Positions 16,420 to 26,857 are shown, numbered from the stretch's first letter. The stretch: DNA of 40,977 nucleotides from an uncultured Dorea sp. (GCA_910579925.1 CAJTVY010000031.1:1-40977); one strand, 5' to 3'. Numbers and translations: made by a program. Notes: generated by a model from the letters alone, not told the origin.

Positions 16420-19400
16420 TTATATCCTTCCGTCAAAGAAGCCCAGGGTCTCTAACGCCGTCAATGCATTCTTAAGGTAAGCCCCGTCCGGCATCGGCCA
16501 CTTGAATCCAAGCCGGTAGAGCGCTTTTGTGGTAAAGCTGTTGTCTGCGTCAATATAAACCGAGCTGTTATCTTTATCACTGGAGGAATAAGCAATCAGT
16601 CCCGAGATCAGTTCGTTCTTCTCTTCATCTTCCAGAGCCGCAAGCAGCGATTTCTCAAACTCCTCGTCACTTACGATCTCGATCTGGATTCCCGACCGGT
16701 TCATCTGCTCAATGACGTCCGCCATCTGGATCAGATAACTGCTGTAGGCATGGAAGACGCTGAATTCCCCTTTGGATGCAGCCAGCCTTACGATGGCCTC
16801 TGCCGTGGAGTCAATCGGTGAGAACTCTGCCGGCATATCCATCATGGATACCGGGAATTTTAAAAGAGCCACATATCCCCGCAGGGTGCGCATGAATCCA
16901 TTGGTTACGGAATTAATCTGAAATTCTCCGTCGCTTACCCGGCTCATCAGATTACCTACCCGGATAACTTTCCCTTTCATTCCTTCGGCCACAGCCTCAA
17001 GAACCGCCTTTTCGGCGCGGAATTTCGTGTCAATATACTTGTTGGTCAGACTCTGCCCGAAGAATAATTCATTCTCGTGAAGCTTCTTTTCGGCCGGGAA
17101 CTTTTCGGCTACATTCTCTCCCGCTATGCTCACCGTTGAGATCTGAATCAGTTCCCTTTCCGTCTCTTTACACAGACGGATCAGATTCAGCACACCCCGG
17201 TAGTTTACCTGTTCTAAGGTATCGTCCGCCGAGAAATGCTTTACACAGGCCGCACAGTTGATCACCTGGTCAAACTCATAGGACCGAAGCCCGGCAACCA
17301 TGGCTTCATCCGTAATATCTCCTTCCACCAGACGGATTCTGCTGCCGAACAGTTCCTCATAAGGGTTACTGAAATAATATACCAGCATACTCTTAAGCCT
17401 GGTTTCCAGTGAAGCCGCTTTCCCTTTACGCAGCAGACAGTAAATCACCTGGTCTCCATGGTCGATCAGATGTTTCAGTATATGGGCTCCCAGAAAACCA
17501 TTGGCCCCGGTCAGAAGGATAGCCCCGGTTTCGGACGGACGAATCTCATCCACATACTCCACGCTGTTTCTTCTTAAGATCCGTTCCAGCGCGCCCTGGC
17601 CGCCCTCTCCTGCCTCGGTCTCATCTAAAGCCTTATCTGCCTGTTCCAGTTCCTGGATATGGCGTTCCAGACTCAGGGGCGTCTTATAATCAAAGAGATC
17701 CGCATAAGATACCGGAAGCCCGGCGCTCATACACTTCATTGCCACCTTGGACGCTGACAGGGACGTTCCGCCGTTTTCAAAAAAATCATCCTCAATTCCA
17801 ATCTGCTTGGCGCCAAGCGCCATCTCGAAGATCTGGCAGAGTTTCTGCTGTAATTCTGTACGCGGCTTCACATAGTTCTTATTCTCCGCCGTATACTCCG
17901 GTTCCGGAAGCGCACGCTTATTTACCTTGCCGTTGTTGGTCAGCGGAAGTTCATCAAGCTGCATTAAGACACTTGGGACCATGTAAGGCGTCAGATATTT
18001 CTGCATAAAGCAGGTCAGCTTCTGCCTGTCAATCTGGCTCTCCGCCACAAAATACCCGCACAAAAACTGGATGGAATCTTTCTCCTTAACCAGCACGACG
18101 CTGGATTTCACGGTGGGGTACTGGTTCATGACATTTTCAATCTCGTCTAGTTCTACCCGCAGTCCCCTAAGCTTCACCTGGTTATCCATACGGCCCATGA
18201 ACTCGATCTTTCCATGGTGGTTCCATTTTGCCAGGTCGCCGCTTCGGTAAGCCTTTTGTCCCTCAAACTGGATAAATTTGTCTGCCGTCATCTCTGGCTT
18301 GCCCACATAGCCTCTTCCTACGCCGTTTCCGATAATCAGCAGTTCTCCCGGTACTCCGGCAGGCAGAAGATTCCGGTAACGGTCAATCATGACCATTTTT
18401 ATATTAGCCATCGGCTTTCCGATAGTAATCTTCTCTCCTGTCACCTGGTCAAAAGCACAGCCGATGGTAGTCTCTGTCGGCCCGTATCCATTGAATATGA
18501 TAGCTTTCGTCCCCAGAGCGCTGATCTTGTCATAAAGCGACTCGGGAAATGCCTCTGCACCCACGTTAAATACCTTAATTCTTGACAGGGAACTGCGCAT
18601 TTCCGGCATGTCAATAATGTTAATCAGAAATGACGGCGTACAGGTCAGCATATCCACCCCGTTTTTCAGGATCAGCTTCGAGAGAGCCATAGGGTTGTGA
18701 ATCTCCTCTTCATTTGCCATGCAGACCGTGATTCCATGATACAGAGGTATACATTCCTCCAGGATGGACACGTCAAAGGTAATGGCCGCAAATGCCAGCG
18801 ACACGGTGCCATTGTAAACATATGCCTGCGCCTCCACGTTGTAGCGGTTATCATCCACATAGTTCACCAGATTCCGGTGCTCAATCATAACTCCTTTTGG
18901 CTTTCCGGTGGAACCAGAGGTATAGATGCAGTAGCAAAGGTTCTCCGGGCGGATGTCCACATGAGGATTTTCTGTCTTTTTGCTCTCCAGAAGTTCTTCT
19001 ATCAGGAGGATACGGACAGAAAGTTTTTCAAGCAGCATTTTTCGTTCTTTTGCAAGACTCTCTGGCAATAACAGGAACTCCGCCTGGGAATCGTTAAGGA
19101 TATAGCTGATTCTCTCGTCAGGGTATTCCGGGTCAATCGGAAGAAATGCGCCTCCGGCCTTCATAATTCCCTGTCTTGCAGCGTAGACGTCTACCGTCCG
19201 CGGCAGCATAACGCCTGCCATCTGTTCCTTCTTAAGTCCCATATCAATAAGATAGTTGGCAATCTTATTGGCATTCTCGTTCAGTTCCCGGAAGGTCAGT
19301 GACTTTCCGCAGGCAATAACCGCCGTCTTGTCTGGGTGCAGGGCTGCCTGCCGTTCAAAAAGCACGTTAGCTGTTACCTGCTCCACCTCATAATCCGTCT

Positions 19401-22400
19401 CGTTGTATGCGTCAAGTTCCCGGCGCGCCTTTTCACTCACCATAGACACTTCTTTCAGCAGTTTCTTCTGAAGGAATTCCCGGACAACCGTGTCAAGACT
19501 GTCAAGCAGCCCGGCCGCCGTGCGCTCCTCATACAGATCGCTCCGATATTCCGCCTGGTATACAATCTCGCCGTCTTCCAGCATAACGTCAATAGACAGC
19601 GGGGCTTTCGCCGTGTCCAAAGGCAAAGCCTCCTGGACTGCCTTCTCTCCGGCAATCTGATCAAACCGGAAATTGTCGCCCTGGAATGCAAACATAAGGT
19701 CAGCCTTAAGATCATATGCCCTGCTGATTTCCGCAAAGGAATAGATGTCATGGTTCATACTGTTCATCAACTGTTCCCCGGTCTCCTTAAGATAATCGCT
19801 GATCTCCTTCTCCCCGTCCAGCTTACAGTATACCGGAAGGGTTTTTACCAGCATATTAATCGTAGACGCCAGACGAGAGTCGTTTCTTCCATTATAAATG
19901 GTAGTAAATACCGCCTCGTCTTTGTAGACATAGCGTCCCGTCACGAAACCGAAAGCTGCCGTGAACAGGGTATTCAACGTCACTTTCTGTTCTGCACAGA
20001 ATTCTTTCAGAGCCTCTAAATCTGCCTGGACTGCCCGCCTATAGACGCCAAGTCCCGGAACCTCTTCCCTGTGATCCCTTGTAGGAAGGAAATCTGTATC
20101 ACAGCCCGCAAAGACAGAATCATAGTATTTCTTTGCAAGGGTATATTCTTCCCCTTTCAATGCCTTCTGTTCTACCAGCGCCGCCTCATAGCCGCTGAAA
20201 CGCTCCTTCGTAAGCGGAACTCCTTCATACGCCTGGTTCATGTCGCGCAGGAAGATTCCGCAGGATTCCCCGTCACTGATGATGTGATGGAACTCCAGGA
20301 ACAGGTATCTGCCCTCAGCCGTATCAAAAATCTTAACACGGAACAGTCTGTCGCCTAAGATCTGATAAGGCCTGACCAGTTCCTCCCTGCACATGGTCTG
20401 ACAGATCTCTGCCGTAAAAGGCAGGTCGTCATTTCTCTTCTGCCAGATATCGCCGTTATCGTCCAGATACAGAGTGGTCTTCACGTACGGATGGGCTTCT
20501 ACCGTCTCTTCCACGGCCTTTTTAAGCCGTCCAAGATCCACATTTTCCCCGAGACAAAACAGGAACGGAATATTATAAATCGTACTGCCTGGATTGGCGG
20601 CACATTCTACGAAGATACCGTTCTGAGTCTGGGTCAGCGGATAGGCATCCTGCTTCTCAAAGCTCTCTTCCCGTGCGCTTCCCAAAAGGAAACGCTCTAA
20701 TTTCTCCACTGTGGCATTCTCTTTCAGATCCTTGTTGCGGATGACTGCGCCGCCAAATGCGTCTGAGAGCAGTACGTTTAACTTCACTGCGCCAATAGAC
20801 GTAAGCCCTGCCTGGTAGATATCCGTGGTCACGCCCAGCTCCCTGTGTCCGATGACTTCAGCCACGCAGTCAAAGATCTTCTGCTGCGCCTCATTTCGCG
20901 GCGGCACAAGTTCTTCCTGTTTCCGTTCCGGTACGGGAAGGGCCCGTTTGTTCACCTTCTGATTCTGGTTCAGAGGAATCTTGTCAATCTGCATGGTCAC
21001 AGCCGGAACCATATAAGGCGGCTTGCTCTCCTCGATAAATGCATTCAGCGCTTCCACATCCACAGGCTCGTCTGCCACTACATAGGATGCTATGTATTTT
21101 CCTCCCGAAGGTTCATTGAATGCAGCCACCGTAACGTCTTTGATTCCCGGGAACCTGCGAATGATTTCCTCTACTTCCGACAGTTCGATCCTGAATCCCC
21201 GCACTTTCACCTGGCCGTCCCGTCTGCCGATAAACTGAATGTTCCCATCCGGCAGGAACCGCACAACATCCCCAGTGTGATAAATCCGGTCGTAGCCTTC
21301 CTGAGTGCAGTACGGATTCTGCGTATAGACTTCTGCCGTCTTCTCGGGACGGTTCAGGTATCCCCGGGACACCTGGTATCCTGCAATACACAGTTCGCCC
21401 GGAACTCCCACAGGAACCCGCCTTCCCATACTGTCCAGCACATAGAGTTTCACGTTCGAGACTGACTTGCCGATCGGGAACTCCTCTTCATACTTCTTAA
21501 GCGGGTAAACAGATACATTCACCGTACACTCTGTAGGCCCGTAGATATTGTAATAATTGGCAGTACCTTCCGGCTCGAAAGGCGCCAGCGCCTCCCCGCC
21601 CATAGCCAGATGTTGTAAGGAGGAATCTGACATACTGGTGGCATACATCCGTCCAATCTGGGTGGTCATAAATATATGGGTGATCTTTTCTCCTTCCATA
21701 TACTGATAAAGAGCATTCAGATCCAGACGAATCGCTTCCTCAATAATATGAGTCTCTGCACCCGTAATCAGCGCCGGGTACATATCCATCATATTGGCGT
21801 CAAAGCCATAGCTTGCATATGCCGCTACTTTACTCTCCTCTGTCAGATGGTAAAAGTCACAATACCAGTGGCAGAATGCGGCAATGTTCCGGTGTTCCAG
21901 CATACAGCCCTTAGGAACGCCCGTAGAGCCGGAAGTGTACAGAAGGATGAAAAGATCCTCCGGCTTTGGCGGTTCTGGAAGCGTATCCGCTTCCGGCAGG
22001 GTAAAGATTTCCTTCGTCAGAAGCACATTTCCTTTCCACTGAGGCACCAGCGGCAGAAGTTCTTCATCTGCAATCAAAAGTTTAGCATCCGCATCCTCCA
22101 TCATGAACGCCAGACGGTCCTTCGGATAGGATGGATCCAGAGGCTGATACGCTGCACCTGCCTTTGATACGCCCAGAGAGGCAATCGCCATGTACTCGCA
22201 TCTGGGAATCAGCACAGACACCGCCTGCTCCTTTCCAATACCAAGGGAAGTAAGGTAAGCTGCCAGACGATCCGTAATCCCGTCTGTCTCGGCATAAGTA
22301 TAACTTCTGTCACAGTAGACTACCGCCCTGCGGTCAGGCGTCTTCTTCGCCTGTTCCCGGAAAAGATCAACCACGGTACGGCTTCTGTCAAATGGCGCCT

Positions 22401-25344
22401 CCGTATCGTTAAAGCGGTCTAACACCTGGAGATCCAGCTGGGATGCCAGGGCAATCTGATCCAGAGTCTCACAGGAAAGCAACCCTGAAAGGGTCTGCTG
22501 CAGCATCCGCAGCAACCGCTCAGCCGTCTCCCTGCGGTATACATCCGTACGGTACTCTAAGGAAATCTCATATCCTTTCCGGCTCTTCATGACCATCACA
22601 GAGATATCCGCCTGCACGTCACCGGTAGCAATCGGCTGGGCCGGATACTGTCTGCCCCCAATAGACAGACCGCTGAACATCTCTCCCTGATAGACGAACA
22701 GAATGTCAGAGGAAATGCCGTAATCCCGTGCCAGCTCTCCGAAGGAAATACAGTCATGGCTCATGAGTTCATAGAATTCTTCCTGGAATCCCTGCAGATA
22801 CTCTTCTACCGCCATACGTTCTTCCCAGCTATGTATAACAGGCAGCGTCCGCACAAACATTCCCGTGGACTTAGAAAGGCTGGCGGTATGCCTTCCGTTA
22901 TTGACCGTACAGAAGAAGCTTTTGTTCTCTGCGCTGCACTTTCCAAGAGCATAGGAAAACGCCCCCAGAAACAAGGTATTCTCAGAGATTCCCTTTTCTC
23001 TTGTGAACTGCTCCACCGCCATACAGGTGATCTCTTCCCCGCATGTCTGCCTCACTTCGTCGCTTGAAACTCCCACCGTTTTCTTCTTGAAATCCTTGAT
23101 CAGCATCTCGCCCGGATCCTCGCCCTCAAGCCGGCTGCGGAAATACTCTCTTGCCGCCTGGTAACCGGTGGTTTCCTTCAGAGTTTCCTCGTAAACGGCC
23201 AGGTCCGTCAAGGAAATCTCCTCCGGCTTTGGTTCTTCTTTGCGGTAGAGAAGTGAGATTTCCTCCAGGAATACTTTCACCGATGTGCCGTCAAAGATTA
23301 AATGATGTACGTCAAAAAGGAAATAACAGCGTCCCTTGCAGCGGTAGACTGCCATGCGGTATAAGGGTTCGCCCTCCATACGGAAGGGGCGCACGAAAGT
23401 CTTCCTGACTGCCTCCATATCTTCTACTTCCCATTCCTCGATTTCGGCACGCAGATATTCCGGACGCAGGCACATGACAGGCGTTCCGCCCTTCAGGATA
23501 ATATTGACGCCAAAAGAAGTATGACTGGCCACAGCCTTTTTCACGGCTTCCTTAAACAGGTCATAGTCAAGATCTTCCGGCAGTTCGCAGCACATAGGAA
23601 TATTGTACATAGTAGCTTCCGGGTCGCCCACACATTCCAGATAGACGCCCATCTGAGAGTCGGTCAGCGGATATTCTTCCCTTGTGCCTTCTGCTTTCTG
23701 AATTTCTGTCCCCTGTTCTGCCTTAAGAAATTCTGCAATCTTTTCCGGGGTCCTGCCTTTTAAGACTAACTCCGGGGTCAGCGCAAGACCATCCAGGGAC
23801 TCTAAAAGATTCAGCACGTTGATGGAGTCCCCGCCCAGGCGGAAGAAATCGTCCGTCCGGCCTACCTGCCCACAGTGCAGCACTGTTTCAAAGCCATGGC
23901 AGAGCCGGCGTTCGGTATCGTTCTGCGGTTCCTGGTACTCTGCTTTATATTCCTCAATCCCGGGCGGAAGAAGTGCGGTACGGTCAAGCTTACCGTTGAC
24001 ATTCTTCGGAAGTGCAGCAAGTCTCTTAAAGAAACGGGGAAGCATGTAATCCGGCAGTGAACTTTTCAGTCCCTTACGAATCTGTTCTGGGGCAATCTCC
24101 TGCTCTGCCACATAGTATCCGCAGAGATAATTCTGCCCGTTCTCATCTTCAAAGGCTTTCACCACAGCATTCTCAATTTCAGGAATCCCCGTCATCTTAA
24201 GCTCGATCTCTCCCGTCTCCACACGCTGACCGTTGACCTTCACCATCCAGTCCCTGCGGTTCACATAAAGGTAATTCCCGTCCGGAAGTCTTCTGGCCAT
24301 ATCCCCGGTATGCACAAGCACTTCTCCGTCCTCCTGTGGGATAAACGTCCTTGCGCTCTGCTCTTCCAGGTTCAGATAAGCTGTTGCAAGGATTCCTTTG
24401 ATACACAGTTCTCCCTCTTCTCCGTCCTCTACCTGGCGTCCCTCTTCATCCAGAAGAAAGAAAGTCAGACCCTCCGCCGGTTTTCCAATGGGCGTATTCT
24501 CCATAGCTTCCTCAATCTTGTAGTACGCTGCCGCTGCCGCCGTCTCGCTGCAGCCATAAAGGTTATACAGTTCATACCCATCCCCGCAAAGCCTGGAAAC
24601 CCGCTCGCTTCCTGTAAACACTTTCTCAAGGGTAGCTGCCCTGTTCTTAAAAAACCGCAGTAACTGAGGGCTGATAAAGGCACAGGTGATGTCATGCGCC
24701 ACAAAATAATCCTCAATCATGCGCACATCCTTGCGGATCTCCTCTGCAACCATGTGAACGCAGCCGCCGCAGCTTAAGACGCTGAAATATTCAAAAATCA
24801 TAACCACAAAGGACAGCGGGGCCATTGCCGCCAGTATGTCCTTCTCGTGAAGATATAAGGCAGACCGGTTTCTAAAGACTCCCTGGGTCAGACTTGCCAT
24901 ACTGTGGACGATTCCCTTCGGCCTTCCGGTGGAGCCGGACGTATAGATCAGCATTGCCTTGCTTTTGTCCGCCACTCTTACAGGGACTGCGGCCTCATAT
25001 GAATCCAGATCCCCAAGCCAGGGCATTTCAATGCAGACTTCTGCCTGGCAATCCTTCTGAATGTAATCCAGTCTCTCCCTGGGATATTCCGGCAGCACCG
25101 GAACGAAGGCCGCCCCTGCCATCAGAATTCCAATCTCCGAAGCCACGTACTCCATACGGCGGTCCATGCAGACCATAACCACCTTACCAGACATTTCCCC
25201 TGTCTGCAAAAGCTTCGCCGCTACCTTACGGCTTAAGCTGTCCAGTTCCCGGTAAGTGGTGCTTCGCTTCCCGCCAAGATCCACAATTGCCGTTTTATCT
25301 GGATAACGGCGAACCATACTCTGAAATTCATCCAGAAAATTCAT
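16420..25344 (-). CDS. Trimodular NRPS with terminal reductase (A-T-C-A-T-C-A-T-R)
   Basis: This is a 2974-residue cytosolic peptide synthetase. Domains: A1 (about 1-460, core motif YTSGSTGRPKG at 134), T1 (Ser507 in LGGDS), C1 (HHLIFDG at 680-686), A2 (YTSGSTG at 1136), T2 (Ser1516 in AGLTS), C2 (HHIISDG at 1686-1692), A3 (YTSGSTG at 2141), T3 (Ser2528 in GGTS), and a thioester reductase (TGANGFLG at 2612, Tyr2770/Lys2774 in YIDTK). There is no thioesterase, epimerase or methyltransferase. The reductase should release an aldehyde or alcohol. A1 has Val180 where amino-acid-activating domains have the amino-binding Asp; A2 (Asp1182) and A3 (Asp2191) keep it. Hand-aligned pocket codes are DAMFAGIVNK (A2) and DVLTFVGIGK (A3), which I cannot map to amino acids. 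AAAGGAGG precedes the ATG. No phosphopantetheinyl transferase is in the window. Confidence 0.96.
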   Translation of the reverse strand: MNFLDEFQSMVRRYPDKTAIVDLGGKRSTTYRELDSLSRKVAAKLLQTGEMSGKVVMVCMDRRMEYVASEIGILMAGAAFVPVLPEYPRERLDYIQKDCQAEVCIEMPWLGDLDSYEAAVPVRVADKSKAMLIYTSGSTGRPKGIVHSMASLTQGVFRNRSALYLHEKDILAAMAPLSFVVMIFEYFSVLSCGGCVHMVAEEIRKDVRMIEDYFVAHDITCAFISPQLLRFFKNRAATLEKVFTGSERVSRLCGDGYELYNLYGCSETAAAAAYYKIEEAMENTPIGKPAEGLTFFLLDEEGRQVEDGEEGELCIKGILATAYLNLEEQSARTFIPQEDGEVLVHTGDMARRLPDGNYLYVNRRDWMVKVNGQRVETGEIELKMTGIPEIENAVVKAFEDENGQNYLCGYYVAEQEIAPEQIRKGLKSSLPDYMLPRFFKRLAALPKNVNGKLDRTALLPPGIEEYKAEYQEPQNDTERRLCHGFETVLHCGQVGRTDDFFRLGGDSINVLNLLESLDGLALTPELVLKGRTPEKIAEFLKAEQGTEIQKAEGTREEYPLTDSQMGVYLECVGDPEATMYNIPMCCELPEDLDYDLFKEAVKKAVASHTSFGVNIILKGGTPVMCLRPEYLRAEIEEWEVEDMEAVRKTFVRPFRMEGEPLYRMAVYRCKGRCYFLFDVHHLIFDGTSVKVFLEEISLLYRKEEPKPEEISLTDLAVYEETLKETTGYQAAREYFRSRLEGEDPGEMLIKDFKKKTVGVSSDEVRQTCGEEITCMAVEQFTREKGISENTLFLGAFSYALGKCSAENKSFFCTVNNGRHTASLSKSTGMFVRTLPVIHSWEERMAVEEYLQGFQEEFYELMSHDCISFGELARDYGISSDILFVYQGEMFSGLSIGGRQYPAQPIATGDVQADISVMVMKSRKGYEISLEYRTDVYRRETAERLLRMLQQTLSGLLSCETLDQIALASQLDLQVLDRFNDTEAPFDRSRTVVDLFREQAKKTPDRRAVVYCDRSYTYAETDGITDRLAAYLTSLGIGKEQAVSVLIPRCEYMAIASLGVSKAGAAYQPLDPSYPKDRLAFMMEDADAKLLIADEELLPLVPQWKGNVLLTKEIFTLPEADTLPEPPKPEDLFILLYTSGSTGVPKGCMLEHRNIAAFCHWYCDFYHLTEESKVAAYASYGFDANMMDMYPALITGAETHIIEEAIRLDLNALYQYMEGEKITHIFMTTQIGRMYATSMSDSSLQHLAMGGEALAPFEPEGTANYYNIYGPTECTVNVSVYPLKKYEEEFPIGKSVSNVKLYVLDSMGRRVPVGVPGELCIAGYQVSRGYLNRPEKTAEVYTQNPYCTQEGYDRIYHTGDVVRFLPDGNIQFIGRRDGQVKVRGFRIELSEVEEIIRRFPGIKDVTVAAFNEPSGGKYIASYVVADEPVDVEALNAFIEESKPPYMVPAVTMQIDKIPLNQNQKVNKRALPVPERKQEELVPPRNEAQQKIFDCVAEVIGHRELGVTTDIYQAGLTSIGAVKLNVLLSDAFGGAVIRNKDLKENATVEKLERFLLGSAREESFEKQDAYPLTQTQNGIFVECAANPGSTIYNIPFLFCLGENVDLGRLKKAVEETVEAHPYVKTTLYLDDNGDIWQKRNDDLPFTAEICQTMCREELVRPYQILGDRLFRVKIFDTAEGRYLFLEFHHIISDGESCGIFLRDMNQAYEGVPLTKERFSGYEAALVEQKALKGEEYTLAKKYYDSVFAGCDTDFLPTRDHREEVPGLGVYRRAVQADLEALKEFCAEQKVTLNTLFTAAFGFVTGRYVYKDEAVFTTIYNGRNDSRLASTINMLVKTLPVYCKLDGEKEISDYLKETGEQLMNSMNHDIYSFAEISRAYDLKADLMFAFQGDNFRFDQIAGEKAVQEALPLDTAKAPLSIDVMLEDGEIVYQAEYRSDLYEERTAAGLLDSLDTVVREFLQKKLLKEVSMVSEKARRELDAYNETDYEVEQVTANVLFERQAALHPDKTAVIACGKSLTFRELNENANKIANYLIDMGLKKEQMAGVMLPRTVDVYAARQGIMKAGGAFLPIDPEYPDERISYILNDSQAEFLLLPESLAKERKMLLEKLSVRILLIEELLESKKTENPHVDIRPENLCYCIYTSGSTGKPKGVMIEHRNLVNYVDDNRYNVEAQAYVYNGTVSLAFAAITFDVSILEECIPLYHGITVCMANEEEIHNPMALSKLILKNGVDMLTCTPSFLINIIDMPEMRSSLSRIKVFNVGAEAFPESLYDKISALGTKAIIFNGYGPTETTIGCAFDQVTGEKITIGKPMANIKMVMIDRYRNLLPAGVPGELLIIGNGVGRGYVGKPEMTADKFIQFEGQKAYRSGDLAKWNHHGKIEFMGRMDNQVKLRGLRVELDEIENVMNQYPTVKSSVVLVKEKDSIQFLCGYFVAESQIDRQKLTCFMQKYLTPYMVPSVLMQLDELPLTNNGKVNKRALPEPEYTAENKNYVKPRTELQQKLCQIFEMALGAKQIGIEDDFFENGGTSLSASKVAMKCMSAGLPVSYADLFDYKTPLSLERHIQELEQADKALDETEAGEGGQGALERILRRNSVEYVDEIRPSETGAILLTGANGFLGAHILKHLIDHGDQVIYCLLRKGKAASLETRLKSMLVYYFSNPYEELFGSRIRLVEGDITDEAMVAGLRSYEFDQVINCAACVKHFSADDTLEQVNYRGVLNLIRLCKETERELIQISTVSIAGENVAEKFPAEKKLHENELFFGQSLTNKYIDTKFRAEKAVLEAVAEGMKGKVIRVGNLMSRVSDGEFQINSVTNGFMRTLRGYVALLKFPVSMMDMPAEFSPIDSTAEAIVRLAASKGEFSVFHAYSSYLIQMADVIEQMNRSGIQIEIVSDEEFEKSLLAALEDEEKNELISGLIAYSSSDKDNSSVYIDADNSFTTKALYRLGFKWPMPDGAYLKNALTALETLGFFDGRI

Positions 25345-25371
25345 ATTACTGTTTCCTCCTTTTCTTCTATT

Positions 25372-26469
25372 TTATTGTTCCATAGTTTCCATCCAGGCTT
25401 TCACCCTTGTCTCCACATTTTCCTGCAGATTCACATAATAAAAATCATAATCATGGCCATGCAGACTTTCCGGCCCGAACAGTTCTTCCGGTGAGTACTC
25501 TACATCCTCTGCCGTACAGATCACCACGCCCCTCTCTGTGTCAACCTGTGCGTCTGCAACCCCTTTCAGAATCTCATACTCACCCGTCTCCTCGTTCAGA
25601 ATACGGCTTCCCAGATTCTCTTCAAAACCGGCATAGGTATCATCCCGTTTCCAGTTAATGGGATTGATGCTCAACGCCCCTTTCTCTACCACCAGATTAT
25701 CCTGTCCCTGGTTTCCTGTCCCTTCTGTATTCCAGGATACGATCACTCCGATGTCATCGGCGCCCTCTGCAAATTTCAGATAAGGATGCTCTAAAAGCCA
25801 GTCTTCGGTAATGGAAAATCCGATAGGATACGCTGCGATCATGCGCTCATAGTGTTCCGGGTGTGCCGCCATATATTCTCCCAGGACAATCTTCGTCATG
25901 ATAGAACCCTGGGAATGGCCTGCGATGATAAACGGCCTGCCCTCGTTGTAGTTCTCGAAATAATAATCCAGCGCTGCGTAGATATCCGTACGCTGTTCAT
26001 TCCTCTGGTACTCTTCCAGTTCTTCCTGGCTCATACCGCCAACCGTAAAAATGTTGCTCTGCCTGTAATACGGCGCAAATACGTTGGTAGATTCCTCGAA
26101 GACTGTTGCCTGATTCTCATAGATTGCCCTGGCGCGTTCCCGGACGGCTTCATTGTCAATGTCACAGATGGGCTTTGCGTCCTCGGATTCGTCCAGATAG
26201 CAGGTGGGGTAGAGATAGACAGTGTCTGCCTTATGGGTAATCTCTGGAATCCGCATCCAGTTCTCTTCCCTGGAGTAATCTGACGGGGTTCCTTTCAGAT
26301 CTGTAACTTTCGGATCTGTAACTTTCGGATCTGTGCTTTCTGAACCCTGGTTTTCCGTCTTTGTGTCCGTTTCTTTCGGCGGATCTTCCGCCTTTTCGCA
26401 GCCTGTCATCCCCCACAAAGCTGCACAGACAGCCAGTGATAGCAGCCATTTTCTCATGTTGTTTTTCAT
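25372..26469 (-). CDS. DUF3089 lipoprotein, alpha/beta-hydrolase fold
   Basis: This 365-residue predicted lipoprotein has a signal peptide with a cleavage/lipidation Cys24 (GMTGC). A low-complexity linker (about 25-65) contains DPKVT-type repeats, and a DUF3089 hydrolase domain follows. The nucleophile is likely Ser186 in AGHSQGS, the classical GxSxG elbow. It would act at the outer face of the membrane as an esterase, lipase or amidase of unknown substrate. GGAGGAG precedes the ATG. It ends 27 bases before the NRPS start, so it is probably the first gene of the biosynthetic operon and may process, release or inactivate the product. That role is inference. Confidence 0.85.
   Translation of the reverse strand: MKNNMRKWLLSLAVCAALWGMTGCEKAEDPPKETDTKTENQGSESTDPKVTDPKVTDLKGTPSDYSREENWMRIPEITHKADTVYLYPTCYLDESEDAKPICDIDNEAVRERARAIYENQATVFEESTNVFAPYYRQSNIFTVGGMSQEELEEYQRNEQRTDIYAALDYYFENYNEGRPFIIAGHSQGSIMTKIVLGEYMAAHPEHYERMIAAYPIGFSITEDWLLEHPYLKFAEGADDIGVIVSWNTEGTGNQGQDNLVVEKGALSINPINWKRDDTYAGFEENLGSRILNEETGEYEILKGVADAQVDTERGVVICTAEDVEYSPEELFGPESLHGHDYDFYYVNLQENVETRVKAWMETMEQ
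26293..26337 (-). repeat. Three 15-bp tandem repeats in the lipoprotein linker
   Basis: Three consecutive 15-bp units with few differences encode the repeated linker DPKVT/DPKVT/DLKGT-like sequence after the signal peptide. They probably vary in number between strains. Confidence 0.7.
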
Positions 26470-26714
26470 GCTTATGTCTCCTCCTCCTTCTTATACTCCC
26501 GGTTATAAAGCTGACTTTTATATCCTTGAATATCAGCAGTCAAGGTATGTTGCAGCCCTTCCCGGAATTGTATACATAGTTATATTCACTATAACATTTC
26601 AAAAATATGGATTCTATAAGGTGGGATATTTCATAATTTTTCTGGGACAAAATAATTCCGACAAAGATAAGCAAAAAAGACGGGAATAACAACAGAACAG
26701 ATGCTATACTCTGA

Positions 26715-26726
26715 TTGAACGTTCAA
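26715..26726. promoter_or_regulatory. 12-bp palindrome next to a TATACT box
   Basis: TTGAACGTTCAA is a perfect palindrome in the 447-base gap between the lipoprotein gene and the channel gene. TATACT (26705-26710, plus strand) lies five bases before it. The form resembles TetR-type operators, but no TetR gene is in the window. Confidence 0.3.
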
Positions 26727-26730
26727 ACAA

Positions 26731-26853
26731 GTGGAAAAGATTCTGCAAACGATTATTTGTTACGATCAGGGGGACGGCGGAGAACTGATTTCCAGTGATA
26801 TCTCCGTCCTTCAACTGGCTTTGAAGTACGGAGATAAAAGAAATAAAAAATAA
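26731..26853 (+). other. Short open frame of 40 codons, doubtful
   Basis: A GTG-started frame of 40 residues, opening VEKILQTIICYD, follows the palindrome and ends five bases before a hairpin. There is no ribosome binding site and no family is recognised. It could be a small gene, a decayed gene end, or chance. The rest of the 26470-26916 gap holds the upstream region of the lipoprotein gene and no other gene I can see. Confidence 0.2.
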
Positions 26854-26857
26854 TCAA

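Noticed and set aside
19336..20019. A 227-codon plus-strand open frame
   Set aside because: Antisense shadow of the NRPS second condensation/third adenylation region.
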